Source: Climacium dendroides
Taxonomy: Eukaryota; Streptophyta; Bryopsida; Hypnales; Climaciaceae
Assembly (NCBI GenBank): GCA_950106755.1
Contig: OX467082.1
Location: forward strand, 11,718,001-11,782,000
Reading direction: 5' to 3'
Length of the DNA stretch: 64,000 bases
Positions 39,401-52,533 of the stretch are shown piece after piece (the first letter of the stretch is position 1; every line of letters starts with the position of its first letter). The notes under the pieces are model-generated. The model saw nothing but the letters and a program-made list of their open reading frames with translations, was not told where the DNA came from and made no database searches. The position numbers and the translations under genes were made by a program.

Positions 39401-39683
39401 CAAGCACCTCGGAAAACGGCACCTCCCATCCCAGAAGGAAGAAAAAAGCGACCTGAAGGAGAAAGGTGAGCGAGCCTCCAACGTTGTGAATTCGCAACCA
39501 GCCGCGCTCCTTCGGCTGTCTGGCGGGCGAAGCGGGCGGCGAGGGATCCTCGTCTTTGACATCACCAGGAAAGCGCTCCTCGTCGTCATCGTCGTGGAGA
39601 AAGCGGCCGGAGGGAAGCGCGGGCAAGGGCAGCAGATCTTCGGCGGCATCGTCTGGAGGACGAGCTCGGTCCTCGTCCGCCAT
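33445..39683 (-). CDS. Protein with two rhodanese domains, first one catalytically dead
   Basis: Nine exons join in phase to 398 codons: 39683-39453, 38644-38443, 37269-37107, 36570-36490, 35988-35843, 35312-35136, 33983-33923, 33682-33607 and 33504-33445. Residues 1-77 are acidic and Pro-rich (run DDDDEE) and probably disordered. Domain 1 (about 95-215) has LLIDVRH at 120-126 but FLSNRGKRA at 177-185, where the catalytic Cys position is Leu178, so it cannot carry persulfide. Domain 2 (about 228-375) has PWLIDLRRHDER at 250-261 and the active loop CRSSRRAS at 334-341 with Cys334, followed by GAYGW. The pairing of an inactive and an active domain is known from tandem-domain sulfurtransferases. 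Exons 1-8 are firm. The last exon can be read in two frames: the spliced frame ends at 33445, while an overlapping frame to 33363 also looks protein-like. No clear organelle signal is seen. Substrate and pathway are unknown. Confidence 0.82.
34645..34752. repeat. 54 bp tandem duplication in rhodanese intron 6
   Basis: Two nearly identical copies contain ATTCTGTCCCTACCCTCAT and CTTGAATAAGTGT. It lies in the 1152 bp intron between exons 6 and 7. Confidence 0.9.
36813..36933. repeat. 11 bp minisatellite, 11 perfect copies
   Basis: TGAGCTCAAAC is repeated eleven times without change, in rhodanese intron 3. Each unit contains GAGCTC. The perfect identity suggests recent expansion. Confidence 0.95.
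37340..38190. repeat. Tandem duplication in rhodanese intron 2
   Basis: The segment from about 37340 to 37650 is repeated from about 37660 to 38190 (shared AGCAGCTCATCTCTTCC-like, GACTAGGC and AGTGATTTCCCAA blocks). The second copy is longer because a MITE (37795-38037) sits in it. Confidence 0.7.
37795..38037. mobile_element. MITE in rhodanese intron 2
   Basis: The ends ACCCTTGAGCGCC and GGCGCTCAGGGGT are inverted repeats flanked by TA. The first copy of the surrounding duplication shows the uninterrupted site (CTAATAATGTCTATG near 37468). Confidence 0.75.
38189..38345. mobile_element. Small MITE with CCTAAAGGACCAAG end, in rhodanese intron 2
   Basis: The left end CCTAAAGGACCAAGATG and right end CATCCTTTAGG are imperfect inverted repeats. 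The interior (AATATGATCAATTGAA) matches the element in PPR intron 4 at about 49922-50142. Confidence 0.55.
38720..39450. repeat. Tandem repeats making up rhodanese intron 1
   Basis: Intron 1 (38645-39452) consists of about five diverged copies of a 130-175 bp unit. Recurring blocks are CTCATGGAC/CTTC, a telo-box-like CTAAACCCTAA, CACTCTGTATCCAACAAGC and CTCGGAAAACAGC. The copies start near 38738, 38873, 39001, 39151 and 39329. Confidence 0.75.
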
Positions 39684-40626
39684 AGCCACAGGAATCGAAG
39701 CAACTACTAAGAAAACGCAAACTCAAAAGCAAAACACTCTGCCATATGAACGGTTTACACACATATCCAGCTGAATTAGGTCGAAAATTGATCTCTCCAC
39801 TTAAATGAACTCAAGAATTTATCCAACCCCAGCGAAAGTTGATTGTAATCAACGGTGACGAGCATTCCATTGGGGTAGGAAAACCTTATTGGATAATATC
39901 TTTGGCGCACACGAATTCATGGCTTTTCTTCGAGCATTCTCTTCGGAGATTGGTTACAAATTTCTGCAGTTTTGAAGTTTTTCGAATTTCCGGGAGGTGT
40001 TCCGATTGACACTGTCCTCATATTGTTTGTGTCTGAGGGGCAGCACTTGGCTGATTTCTTTAGCTTGAGGTTATCAATGCAAGATGAGTTCCTTGGAAAT
40101 ACAAGATTGAATCCGTCCTTGAAGCGGTGCTCAGTTCGACTGAGCATTAAGAATCGAACTCTTACGGTAAGAACAAATGACGTTTTACAAGAGCTTTTCT
40201 AGAGAGCGCTTGTTGAGCACCCTCTGAGTTGACTTGAAAATTGGCATGAAAACGAAACCCTGACACTTTGTGTTGCAAATTTGAGCTCAATTTGAAGGAG
40301 TGAGAGCAACTCAAAACAATCATTGTATTTTCATGAAGAGGACGTCAACGCTTTATTAACGATCAATTTGCTCGGGTTTGGCATGACTCTGCTCTCTAAG
40401 TTGGCAAAATGTGCCATGCTGAAAAATGTCTGTAACAAGTGTTCTAAAAAAAAATAACACATGTGCTAGGAGTGTTTTCTCAATCCAGATATATCATTTG
40501 AAGATTTGGAACATGCTATAGTACTCTTCATCTTCATGAGAGAAACACCAGCCAAGTCTCCTCACTGTTTGCTGATTTGGTCAGGAATTAGCCTGTGAAG
40601 GTAAACCGGGTTGCCAGATACTTCAC
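39684..40626. promoter_or_regulatory. Upstream region of the rhodanese gene / 3' flank of the COA4-like gene
   Basis: Both neighbours are on the minus strand, so this interval holds the rhodanese promoter and 5' UTR and the 3' UTR of the COA4-like gene. A 76-codon frame at 39972-40202 on the plus strand has no recognisable domain. No TATA box or polyadenylation site could be fixed. Confidence 0.4.
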
Positions 40627-42338
40627 TCAATGTGACGTACGTGGTCTCGACTTGTCAATCGAAGCAAGTGAAGATGTCTGATTCTTGCATTTGGCATCAT
40701 GGCACTCCTTCAAAGCCTTGACTTCTGCATATCCACAATTCCAACACCAAGAGCCAGTAAGACTTAAAATGCAGATTAAACTAGTTAAGTACACATTCAT
40801 GTGAACAAGAAATTGGTGCGTCATGCAGAACCTTGAAATTCTAGAGAGCCTGTAATGAGCACCACCTTGGTTGCCATAAAAAGGAATCCCTGACTCATTT
40901 TGCAAGTGAGCTCTCTTCAAGCCAACCAGCCCTTGCCTTCATAAGTGATAGTATGTTAGCTTTAATTTTGCTTGATTTGCTTTGATTTGCATGACTATGC
41001 TCTAAATAAATATTAGTAGGCACTATGCTCAAAAGGTGCCATATCAGTGATGCCACTACTATTCAAGAATGTTGTGAATCCTAAAAAGCTTAGTAAATAA
41101 TTGGAATTCTTCTTGAATATCTTTTTCCTTTTGCATACATCGTATATACAAGGTCCTCATTGACCAGTAAGAACAAAGAATGCTCACCAGTTTGACAAGC
41201 CCTCCAATTTCTATCTGTCTTCACCAAGCAATCCTGCGCATCAAGTAAAGCTCGTAAGATATAAAGTTCAATAATTTTGAAACCAAAGCAAAGAAGTTTA
41301 GGGCAAATGACCTCGTGCCCTAAATTCAATAGACATATTTGAGTGTAGCAATCGCAGTAGGACGAGCCTTTACAAATTCCATTTCTGAATCCACTGTAGG
41401 GGGAGACTAGCATACCACAACAAGAGTCAATTCACAAATAAGACTTAAGAACTCTAGTAATTCTCGGCCAAAAGTTTGAGGCTTCGAATTACAGTGTGCT
41501 CAAAATGGAAAGAAAGAAAATAATCTAACAATTGAAGTCAAGCAATCCGATACCCTATAACAGAACAACATCTCGAACTCCTAAAACGATAACTCAAAAA
41601 TCACACTTCATCACACTAAAAATCTACCATAGCAATGCACCTGCTTTTCGTATGCTACTAACAAATGACTCAACGTCACAATCAATTAAGGGTGTCGAAG
41701 TTCAAGACTTGAGCTCTAAGAACTGAGACAATTTGCAAAATGTGACTTGAAATCTCCCCAAATTGGTTACTACTTTGAGACGACATTCTGAGGCTCAGAA
41801 TTGTGCATGGCCGGATTTAGAAACAAACATATGGCTGAAAAATGCCCTAAACCGTAAACCGTAAAACCCTAAACGAAAACATTGAAGAGATTACAAACCA
41901 CTACCTTCTTTGTCATGCAAAATTTCTCCACCATGACTGATGAGAGCTTGCGTTACAGCATACGTGATTAGTATATTCGTAAGAAGCTCCCAATGGAGAT
42001 GGGTTTGTAACCCTAAACCCTAAACGAAAACATTGGAAAGATTACAAACCACTACCTTCTTTGTCACGCGAAATTCTCCACCATGATTGATCAGAGATTG
42101 CGTTATAGAAGAGTTGACAGAAAATACAATCGTAAGAAGCTCCCAATAGAGATGAGTTTGAAGGAAAATTACTACTGGCCTCGAGGCATTTGTAGAGACG
42201 AGCACATTGCTCCAACTGCTGCACATTCTCGTCGTCTTCGTCTTCGTCTTCGTCCTTCTGCACACGTGCCTCCGCTTCGTCGTTGCTCTGTTTAGGTTGA
42301 TGCCTCCGAGGAGAAGGGGAACACCATGCAATTGCCAT
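40627..42338 (-). CDS. COA4: Twin CX9C (CHCH) protein, COA4-like cytochrome oxidase assembly factor
   Basis: Three exons give 100 residues: 42338-42180, 41233-41188 and 40724-40627. After an acidic stretch (DEDEDEDDENVQ, 29-40) the helical hairpin reads C45-X9-C55 and C66-X9-C76, with the segment DRNWRACQTEVKALKECHD typical of COA4/CHCHD8. Such proteins are imported into the mitochondrial intermembrane space by Mia40, which forms the two disulfides, and COA4 assists cytochrome c oxidase assembly. The start is the first ATG, since the upstream frame has none. Exon 2 to 3 is a normal GT-AG join. Exon 1 appears to end at GAG before a GC donor (GCCAGT), because only that join gives exact CX9C spacing. 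GT donors one codon later would insert extra residues. A telo-box lies about 75 bp upstream. Other CHCH families (COX19, COX23) are less likely. Confidence 0.78.
41862..42160. repeat. ~150 bp tandem duplication in COA4-like intron 1
   Basis: Two copies beginning CCCTAAACGAAAACATTG and ending AAGAAGCTCCCAAT(G/A)GAGATG lie head to tail, about 150 bp apart, preceded by degenerate telo-box repeats (CCCTAAACC). Confidence 0.85.
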
Positions 42339-42410
42339 CTCTACAAAATTTGATTGACCTAAAATTCTCCAATTCAGATGCAATTCTGTGTTGCTAGTGG
42401 GACAGGGTAC

Positions 42411-42425
42411 AGGGTTTAGGGTTTT
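42411..42425 (-). promoter_or_regulatory. Telo-box upstream of the COA4-like gene
   Basis: AAAACCCTAAACCCT on the minus strand lies about 75 bp before the start codon. The AAACCCTAA telo-box is a known plant promoter element of translation-related and housekeeping genes. Confidence 0.6.
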
Positions 42426-42827
42426 ATCAAAAGCCCGACATTGCTATTGCAAGCTGCTGTGAACTCTAAGTTATATGGAATGTGTTTTTCCTATGGTTGC
42501 TACAATTCTAGTGGAAAGAAACAAATGGCAGGTAAGGCTACTTCTCCTAAATGCGTCCAAATAAGTAATTCACCATGGTTCCCATTATTATATTGAATTT
42601 GTTTTGTGAGTTTTCCTTAGTAGTCAAAAGGAGATTCCAAGCTCTCTAAGAATGCATTCCTTGAACACCTTATGAATAAATGCAACCCTAAACTCTTATG
42701 AATAGAGGTTGTAAATTTTAGGCAACAAACAGGAGGGGTCAAAATTAGGGGTTGGGTCAAAATTAGGGGTTGTAACCTAAAGGTTGGGGCATCTATTGTT
42801 CCAAGCTTCCTTTGTCTCATAATACGC

Positions 42828-43209
42828 CCCTCGGGAAACAGCATCTGATTCCGAGTGTGGGAATCGCCAAGACAGCAATCACCTGCAGCAACAAGCTCTA
42901 GCTCTCATGGACCTCACGGCAAACTTCACGGTCCTAAACCCTAAATTGTTCACAGCGATTCACTCAAAATTCCAATAGCGCCTCGGAAAACGCCACCTCT
43001 CATTAAAATGCGAACTAAGAAGAGACACTCATTCTCAGTGTCGGAATTGTCAAGATAACAATTAGCTCAAGACCTCCAAATCTCACGGCACAACTCGCGG
43101 TTCTAAACCCTAACGCGTGCACATCAAGCCACTCTGTATCCAACAAGCGGAAAACGGCACCTCCCATCCCAGAAGGAAGAAAAAAGCGACCTGAAGGAGA
43201 AAGGTGAGC
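42828..43209. repeat. Duplicated copy of rhodanese intron 1 end and exon 1 edge
   Basis: This block matches 39090-39471 almost base for base, with one visible 6 bp deletion. It includes the last two repeat units of intron 1, the splice donor and 18 coding bases of exon 1 (CTCACCTTTCTCCTTCAG on the minus strand). No open frame continues from it, so it is a non-functional segmental copy. Confidence 0.9.
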
Positions 43210-43529
43210 CTTTCAATATCCAACAAAGAACTTCAATTTCAACATAAATTGACCCTCATATATTGGTAACCTTTTTTTTCCCTCCCTTTTTTCATAAATT
43301 ATTTGTCTCCTTTTTCTGCTGTACATCCCACTTGATTTTAGGGTCTTACATGATTTTTTTGATTTATGAATTCAACTAATGAAATAAATTAGAAGAAGTG
43401 TAATTTATTTCTCATTTTACAAATTAATAAAAATGAGGTTTTTACAACATATTAAATTGATTGGATCAAGACACTTTATAAATTTTGTATTCTTTTAACC
43501 AAGTTTCTAAATTTTTTTTTATACTTCGT

Positions 43530-43789
43530 CTACACTACTTTCAATAGTGAAATTAGGTTGCTTTAATATTTAGATTGCTTTACTGTAAGGAAGTTACTTT
43601 GCAAGTCATCAAAGTCAACAAATTCTTCTATAAATATTTCTATTTGTATACATGGAGGTTCATGGGACTCAATTATAACAATACTAAATTCAAAAGTAGT
43701 GCATTTTGTTATAGTAAAATTAAATATTTATATAGTGTCAAATGTTGTGAAACTAGTACATGGTAACCTAATTTCACTATTTAGTGTAG
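43530..43789. mobile_element. MITE with CTACACTA ends
   Basis: The left end reads CTACACTA, then ATAGTGAAATTAGGTTGC. The right end reads GTAACCTAATTTCACTAT, then TAGTGTAG. These are inverted repeats with a small gap. The 260 bp element lacks coding sequence. Confidence 0.6.
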
Positions 43790-44043
43790 ATTCTTTTTTA
43801 TTATGGAATATATCTTTTGTAAAAATTTGTAACAATTTGATAAGGTAGGAACACCTTAATATTCAAACCTATGGTTGAAGTGACCTTACAAGGCTAAGGA
43901 TTTATCTTGGAATGAAGTTGTGGATGATTCATATTTGATGGAATATTGAAAAATAAATGTAAGTAGTTTTTCATTGAACTTTGGAGAATTGCTTGAAAGC
44001 ACTCAAAGTGATAGAAGTTGGAAGTTTCTTTGTTGTGGTATTA

Positions 44044-44353
44044 AGGTAGGAGGTTCACATCTAGAGGATTTACCAACTAATTTGTATTTTGGGGGAAACT
44101 CAATTCCTTAAAGATTTTTTAGTAAATTTTCATTGAAAGATTGCAATTGGCATCTAACCCAATCTGTTTCATATTTTTTTGAACCTTTGTGGAACTAGTT
44201 ACAAATTTCTAAAGTTAAAATGCAATGGTCATACAAATAGATCACCTCCTAAAATGAACTCCATATATTACTTCTACATTGATGGTACAATCCTAGAGTA
44301 CAAAATGTACTTTTATATAAGAGGACTATTTTAGAGCTTAGTCCATTTTAGGA
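44044..44353. mobile_element. AGGTAGGAGGT-end MITE, copy 3
   Basis: It starts AGGTAGGAGGTTC after TA and ends near ACCATCTACCT. Its interior (TTTCATATTTTTTTGAA, TGGCATCTAACCCAA) matches the copies at 14832 and 19323. Confidence 0.65.
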
Positions 44354-45503
44354 CCATCTACCTAAACCATTTTTGAAAAAGAAGATACTAAATTCACATC
44401 ATTCTTATAACATACTTTGGCCATTCCTTATTTGTTATTCTTGATATGAATTTTAGCCATAAGAATAATATTTTTTGAATTAGAACCCAATTAATGAATT
44501 GCAATATAATTTCTATTTATATTAAAAAATTTGGAAATTTGAATTAGTGGACATTAAATGTTTGATGGATGACTTCATTTAAGATTGAAAAAACATTTTT
44601 TTCATCCAATATCTTTTCTAAAGTTGCTTGAGTACATTTTGCAATAACCTCATTACAATATTATTGACTTTTCTAATGAAGAGTATGCTTAATCCAATGA
44701 TCACCCTTGTAGTGCCTTCGGGCCATTTCTTACTGTTTACTCTTGATGTGACTATTTCAACCATAAAAATGGTATTTTTGAATATGAGGCAAACTTTGAA
44801 ATGAAGCTTATCAACTATAAGTTAGTTTGTACTCCAACAGGAAATTTTGAAAATTTCGTAAATTTCAATATTTCATTGCAACATACGATTGGTTTATATA
44901 CCATGTTATACACTTTTAATATGCACCTGTGGTGAAAATTTCAGATATTTCGAGTATACTATGCGTTTGATATGTATCTTGAATTCAGTTTCTTGAAAAA
45001 TTCTCAGTAATTTCAAATTCCCTGCCCCCCCTCAAATAAGAAAATTTTATGACATATGACTTCATCTCCGATAAATAAATAATTTTTTTTCATTCATTAT
45101 GACTTCGCAAAATTGGGGGAACAGACTGACGTTGATGGGAGATAGTGATATTGTGGGAGCTGGAAGCGGGGTCTTTGCCATAAACTCGGTACCAGAGAAA
45201 GGACGGACTTTATGACAAGTAGAAAACATTGAATATGCAACTCACTTGAGAATAGCAGAGAATTAGACACACCAATGCATATAGACCAGGACAAGAAGAA
45301 TACATTGAACATGCAACAAAGAATGACGATAAATGATGTGCAATAAGTATTATAAAGCTCTGCCCTGTTTCTTATATGACGACATTTTTGATGAAGATGG
45401 TCTAGAAAAGAATATTGAACATCCAGAAATAGACATGTTTCCTTCACCAGATAGCACACCAAAACATATGCAAGCCTTCCTGTTGCGTCAACCCTAGATT
45501 CAA

Positions 45504-46981
<1,478 letters not shown>

Positions 46982-47560
46982 CGTGCCCTACCTGTCAAGC
47001 AATGAATACCACAAAAGTACGAACATTTTCAGCTATAAGTCAGCATCTAACTCGAACAACATCAATTCCTATCAAGAGCAAAATTGCACGAACTCCCAGA
47101 ACTCTCAAATCTTCTCATCAGCTTTTCTCTAATTCATAATGTCACGTCCACGATAACCCCAGAACCCTAAATCCAAAGTTCCACAAGTGAAACAAAACAA
47201 AATTTATAAAAATAAGAGCCATCTGCGCGCTCAGAAAACCGATTAAAGGCCGTCGAAGATGTGCTCCCACCATAACCACAAAACCTCCCAAGAATTACTT
47301 AAAACCTAAAACCTAAAAATCTAATATTCTGCACTAAGTGGAAATAAAAATGAAAAAAAAAATAGGACAAGGGACGTTACAAAATGCAATCTAAAGACAA
47401 CACACCTCGGAAATACGCGCAAAGGCGTCGACGAGAGGCGGAGAGGGCTGGAGATGGCGAAAGCGCTAAAGGCTTGCGAAAGAGCTTCAGCTTCGTCTGC
47501 CCCAGCATAATACTCCCAGCCGCCCGAACCTAAAACCAAACCTGACGTCGGATTAGGGTT
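46982..47560 (-). promoter_or_regulatory. RPS15A leader exon, leader intron and telo-box
   Basis: A probable 5' UTR intron spans 46992-47405: the donor is CCGAG/GTGTG and the acceptor TTGACAG/GTAGGG, ten bases before the start codon. The leader exon would be 47406 to about 47545. The telo-box AAACCCTAAT (minus strand) is at 47552-47561. Leader introns and telo-boxes are usual in plant ribosomal-protein genes. The transcription start itself is inferred. Confidence 0.5.
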
Positions 47561-47745
47561 TCTAGACTCGGAATCAGGTTCGGTTTGAACGGGCTCCCTG
47601 TCTCATTTTGACCATTTTATCCGTATGCAGGGGAATTTTGGGCTTTCTCGAAATCGACGTTGTTGCCGAATTTCGTGCACTGTTTTGCGAATTTATTCGA
47701 CATGTTTTGAGCTCAATTTAAGTCTGGTTAGGAGCTGCTGCAGCC

Positions 47746-50700
47746 ATGAATTCAATGGCTGCACTTCTGCATTCTTCGGGCGGGACCCTCCGGTAGGTTT
47801 GAAATTCGTCTTGTGGTTTAGTGAATTGGGAATTCACAACTTATGTAGCCAGGATTTGTGAATGCGAATCGTTACAAGAGTAATTAATGTCATTCTTTTG
47901 CGGGAGCAGAGGTGTTGCGTAGGTTTATGGCCTTTGTAGTTTATGAGGAAACCTTCAAACTTATCAATGTGACCATTTCAGAGCCTTTTAGAGGGCGATT
48001 TGAAACAGTAAGAATTTTGCAATCCCATGCCCTAATTGTGTTTGGACAGGAACAGCACAAGCTTGGGTGCATCATGTTGCATTACATCGTCAGAGAGGTG
48101 TAGGAGTGATATACTCCGAATCCAGTCAACGATTGCAGAAGCGAAACCTGTCGAGCAAAGGGGCTCAGAGGCTCGAATCTCTTCGAGGGTCAGCTTCAAG
48201 TCGCCCAGAAGAGGTAAGGTACCGCATTCTACAGGCGATAGTTGGAGGTTTATGAGCATTTTGGGTTGAAAACACTTGAATGCGAAGCTTAGAAATTGAA
48301 GTGGTCGCCTAGAGAATTGAAATTAGCTGATTCTGATTCAAATTGAGTGAGTTATTCACAATGGGTGGAAACACCTATTTTGGCTTCTTGTGAATGCAGC
48401 AATAGAAATGAGTACTGTGTGAGCATTGTTTTTTTTTAATTTATTTTAATTTTGAGCAAATGAAAAGAAAATTTAATTGCCAAAGGAGAGTACAACAAAG
48501 CCCAAGGCAGGAGTATTTTACCCCATAGGCTAAGCAGACTCAAGATCGGACAGACCGCAGGCTGAAAGCAACAAAAACATAACTCTTTACAAAGTTAAAA
48601 CAAATACATACCGTAAATCACTTGAGATTTGATTATAAAAAAACAATTGTTCGTGCATGAATAGAGTCGGGTTATCAGAGAATGCCGTGTTGAAAATATC
48701 TAAAGTCAACTTAGCATTTCTATTAATGCATGGCATCCAATGTTGTGTAATCCAAATGGGCATTTCAATTGGAAATAGTGATTTTGAAGTCCTTCTCTGC
48801 CCATTCATCCCTCAAACATGCCTGTTGCAATTAAGATGGTGTCATAATAAGACGCTGTTACCTTCGTCTTCGTCAAACAGTGGCCGAGTTTATGAATCTT
48901 TTCTTTTCTTTTTCTGCTTTTGGATTTGTGACTGAGTGGTGGAATCGGTATTATTTTTCAGTTGCGATCAGGAGAGGGAAAGGCTGGGTCAACATGCCGG
49001 AGCCCGGGAATGAACGGGCACCTCCTATTATGAGTCCGACTGCTTCTGAATTGATGCGAGTCCTCATGACACAGAAAAGTCCTCAGAATGTGTGGGACGT
49101 CCTGGACGCTCTCCCCCGTGGGATTGGCACTTGGGAAGATATCCTGGAGGTTGTTGCCGAGCTCAGAAGGCTACGGGACTGGCGAAGTGTAATTGTGGTA
49201 CGCAATCTGAATCTGAATTATGAATATTCAATCCTTACATTTTTTATACTTAATGTTTGATCTGAATAATCAATCTTGAGACACGTGATTTTAGATTGCT
49301 TGCCTCTTCGTGTCTCTTCCTTAACTGCATGCATTTCTTCTCATTTTGAAGGTCATTTTCACCTCTTTTTCTCATATTTTTACAGAATCTCCTTTGGGAA
49401 TTTATTGATTTCACCAAAATGAAGTCAATAATTCAATTGACTTTATTATTGAATTTTTCCATTGGTTGAAGGAGGATCTCAAAAATTAAAATTGAAATTT
49501 AAGGTTTGAATTTTTGGAATAACATACTTAGAGAAAGAGCTCCTGGTCGATCTGGTGTTCTAAGTTTTTGGTGTGTATTTGCAGATTTTTGAATGGATAC
49601 TTCAGGGAAGTATGTTCAAGCCGGACGTGGGTTGTTTTAACATGCTAATAGACGCTTATGGGAAGAGCAAGCAGTGGATAGAAGCGGAAAAGACTTTTCA
49701 TCTCATGAAAAAGTTTGGGTGTGTCCCCACAGAAACCTCCTTCAATGTCCTCATGGCTGCTTATTCTCGTGGGGGTCAGCTTGAGAAAGCTGATAATCTG
49801 TTTCACGAAATGCGAGACACTAACTATTCCCCTGGTACAGGCCATGACGAGTTTCTCTCAGTATACTGCTTTCTTTCATTTGACAATCGTCACATAGTGC
49901 ATGATTCTTTGGTTTTCACCTAAGAACCAAGATGCCAAATTGGGCATTATGTCATTTTAGCAGTTTGGAGTAGGTCATATTTGGACTTCCTTTACTCTAA
50001 TTTATTTTTTATTGATCTACGCATGCAGCGTTCTTCACTGATTCTGGTGATGTAAAATTTGGCCTTATCTGAATTATAGTTCCTCAATATGATCAATTGA
50101 ACTGGTCCTTTTCAAACCATGAATCCTTGGTCCTTTAAGGGTTAACATAGTGTGACTTTTATGGGTGGAATTGTCAGGCTTAGTTACGTACAACACTTAT
50201 TTGGACGTTTTGGGCAAGTCTGGAAGCTGGCAGCAAGCAGAGGACGTCTTTCGGGATATGCAGAAAAAAGGTGTTCTTCCAGCAGTCAACACTTTCACTC
50301 TTATGATTAATATTTATGGTAAAGTAAGTCAACCTACCTGCAACTCATAGTCTATTTCACATAGGACATTCATCTTTACAGTTTAGCATTCCTCTGGTCA
50401 TCACAAGTTGGGAATGTTACTGTCGTGTCATGATCATAATAGCAATTTAGCCTGCATTTAAAATCCCAAGTCTCCAAGATAAAAATAGGATGTCCACTTT
50501 GGAAGCTAGAAGGCTGATTATATTTACTTTCAAATCGTATTTCTATTGCCCTAAACACATAGAGTATGATTTCCTCTGTCTTTTGACACATTTGTTACCT
50601 TCCTGAAGCTTCCTAAATGACTTATTTCAACTCTTGTAGATATGGAAGCGGTCACTGTTGGTTATTTGGGCACATCTGGTGTTAAAGACCTAATGTTGCT

Positions 50701-52533
50701 GCAGGATTAACTTACCTGTGTTCAAATGTTCATCGAACAGGCCTTTTATCCAGACAAGGCCGAATATCTTTTTCAAAGTATGCGGAAGGCGTTGTGTCCT
50801 CCTAGTCTGTACACCTTCACTGCACTCATTAATGCGCATGCAAGGGAGGGGAATTGTGTAAGGGCTGAAGAGGTATTTGCGGAGCTACAATCTGCCGGTT
50901 TTGTTCCTGACGTTTATACGTACAATGCCTTGTTAGAAGCATACAGGTTTGTTTATACAGAATTCCCCACTTTTTCTCCTTGGAACTGTAAATTCAGTAA
51001 CTAGGAATATAAGGATGAATCGTTTGGCTTTTCTTTTTCTGGTGCTTATTCTATAATTTCGGGTTGTTTTTTCTCGATTAGAATTTGATTAGGAAACGCG
51101 TTCCAGCTAATGAAATATCCGGAGCTATATGATATGTGATGGGGAGAAGATATGTGATCTATACTCCAGAAGTCACTTTCGATGGAATAAAAAATCTAGT
51201 CATATCTCTGGAATAATCTGAAAATCTACACGTGTTTCATTCTGTTTTATTGAAGAGTGGTAACTTGGGCACAATAATTAAAGAGCTGTCTTTTGTGCAA
51301 TTGCAGTCGAGGGGGGCATCCCGCCGGAGCTAAAGAAGTGTTTCAGACAATGTCAGACGCAGGCGTAAGAGCAGATCATGTCTCATACAATATACTCATT
51401 GACGCATTCGGTCGTGCAGGATTGATATCTGGTACCTGTTAAGTTAACCTTTCAACTTGTTAGTTATCTGATTGCTAATAAGCATCCAAAGCTACAATTG
51501 TTCAGCTTTGTCTCTGAAAGCTCTGTGCAGGTTCTAAATTTTAGATGACCCTTAATATTGGGAAATCCAATGTCTCTTGTGTAAGCGTACATTGCATGCA
51601 CTGTATCGTATTAACTGTGGAACTGTGGGGTTTACAGAGGCACAAGCTGTCTACTATTCCATGAAGGAGGCAGGGTTTAAGCCAACTATGAAGTCTCACA
51701 TGCTCCTACTCAGCTCTTATGCTAAAGCGGGAAGGGTCACTGATGCTGAGAATTTTCTACGGGAAATAGAAAGCTCTGGAGTTGAGCCTGATACTTTCAT
51801 GTTCAATTCTCTCCTTAGCGCTTATGGGAATTCAGGAAGGTACGAAGCACACAATTCCCTTCCAATGTCTGTAAAAGCTCTAATCAACTACGTGGTACTT
51901 GTTTGATCTTCGGCTATCTCAATTTACAGATGATCACGACACCACAAAAGTCTCTCCCCTCTAATTATCCAAAATTGTTGTAGTGCTGCTTCAATTAGTT
52001 GATAGGTCAATACACTTCTATGGCACACTTTTAGTGTCATTTCAATGTTTTTATACTGTCGTTTTAGTGTCGTTTTAGTAGTGCTCTTTAATCAATCGAA
52101 GAAGTACTGAAACAATTGATAATTAAGTCTTTTGTTATGTAAAAATGTTATCCTCATTTGCTGTTCCCATGTTTGCAGGATGGACAAAATGGAGAGCTTA
52201 TATGAATCCATGCAAGGCAGTGTATGCAAACCAGATATCAGCACACTGAACACGCTTATCAATGTGTACGCTCAAGGCGGCTACATTGAGAAAGCCGAGG
52301 AAGTCTTCAATTCGCTGGAGTCGAAGGGCTTCACTCCCGATCCAATGTCATGGACCTCACTCATGGGTGCCTACGCCAAACGGAAGCTGTACAGGAAATG
52401 TGTTTCCATCTACCAGAAAATGGTCACTGCAGGCTGTATTCCTGACCGAGCTACTGCTAAAGTTTTGCTGTCATCTTGTCGTAGTCCGGAGCAGAGAAAG
52501 GAGGTCACAGACATGATTGAAAGTCAAAGATAA
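47746..52533 (+). CDS. P-type PPR protein, probably plastid, At2g35130-like
   Basis: Nine exons join in phase to 576 residues: 47746-47792, 48050-48213, 48962-49197, 49585-49834, 50178-50323, 50741-50946, 51307-51431, 51638-51839 and 52179-52533. All introns are GT-AG. The first 55 or so residues are rich in Ser, Arg and Ala with few acidic residues (MNSMAALLHSSGGTLRNSTS), like a plastid transit peptide. From about residue 160, eleven or twelve 35-residue PPR motifs follow (for example CFNMLIDAYGK, TFTALINAHAR, SYNILIDAFGR, TLNTLINVYAQ), without E, E+ or DYW extension. Such proteins bind specific organelle RNAs to stabilise, splice or trim them. The motif series and the ending closely resemble Arabidopsis At2g35130, which is also intron-containing, unlike most plant PPR genes. 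The RNA target cannot be predicted here. The 3' end converges on the ZMYND12-like gene. Confidence 0.9.
49922..50142. mobile_element. Small MITE in PPR intron 4
   Basis: It starts CTAAGAACCAAGATGCCAAA and ends CCTTGGTCCTTTAAGGG. The interior AATATGATCAATTGAA and GTTCTTCACTGAT match the rhodanese-intron element at 38189-38345. Boundaries are approximate. Confidence 0.55.

Larger units (their letters stand above)
43210..45503. other. AT-rich intergenic DNA with MITEs
   Basis: Apart from the MITEs at 43530-43789 and 44044-44353, listed separately, no gene is seen. The sequence near 45000 is the 3' flank of RPS15a. Confidence 0.5.
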
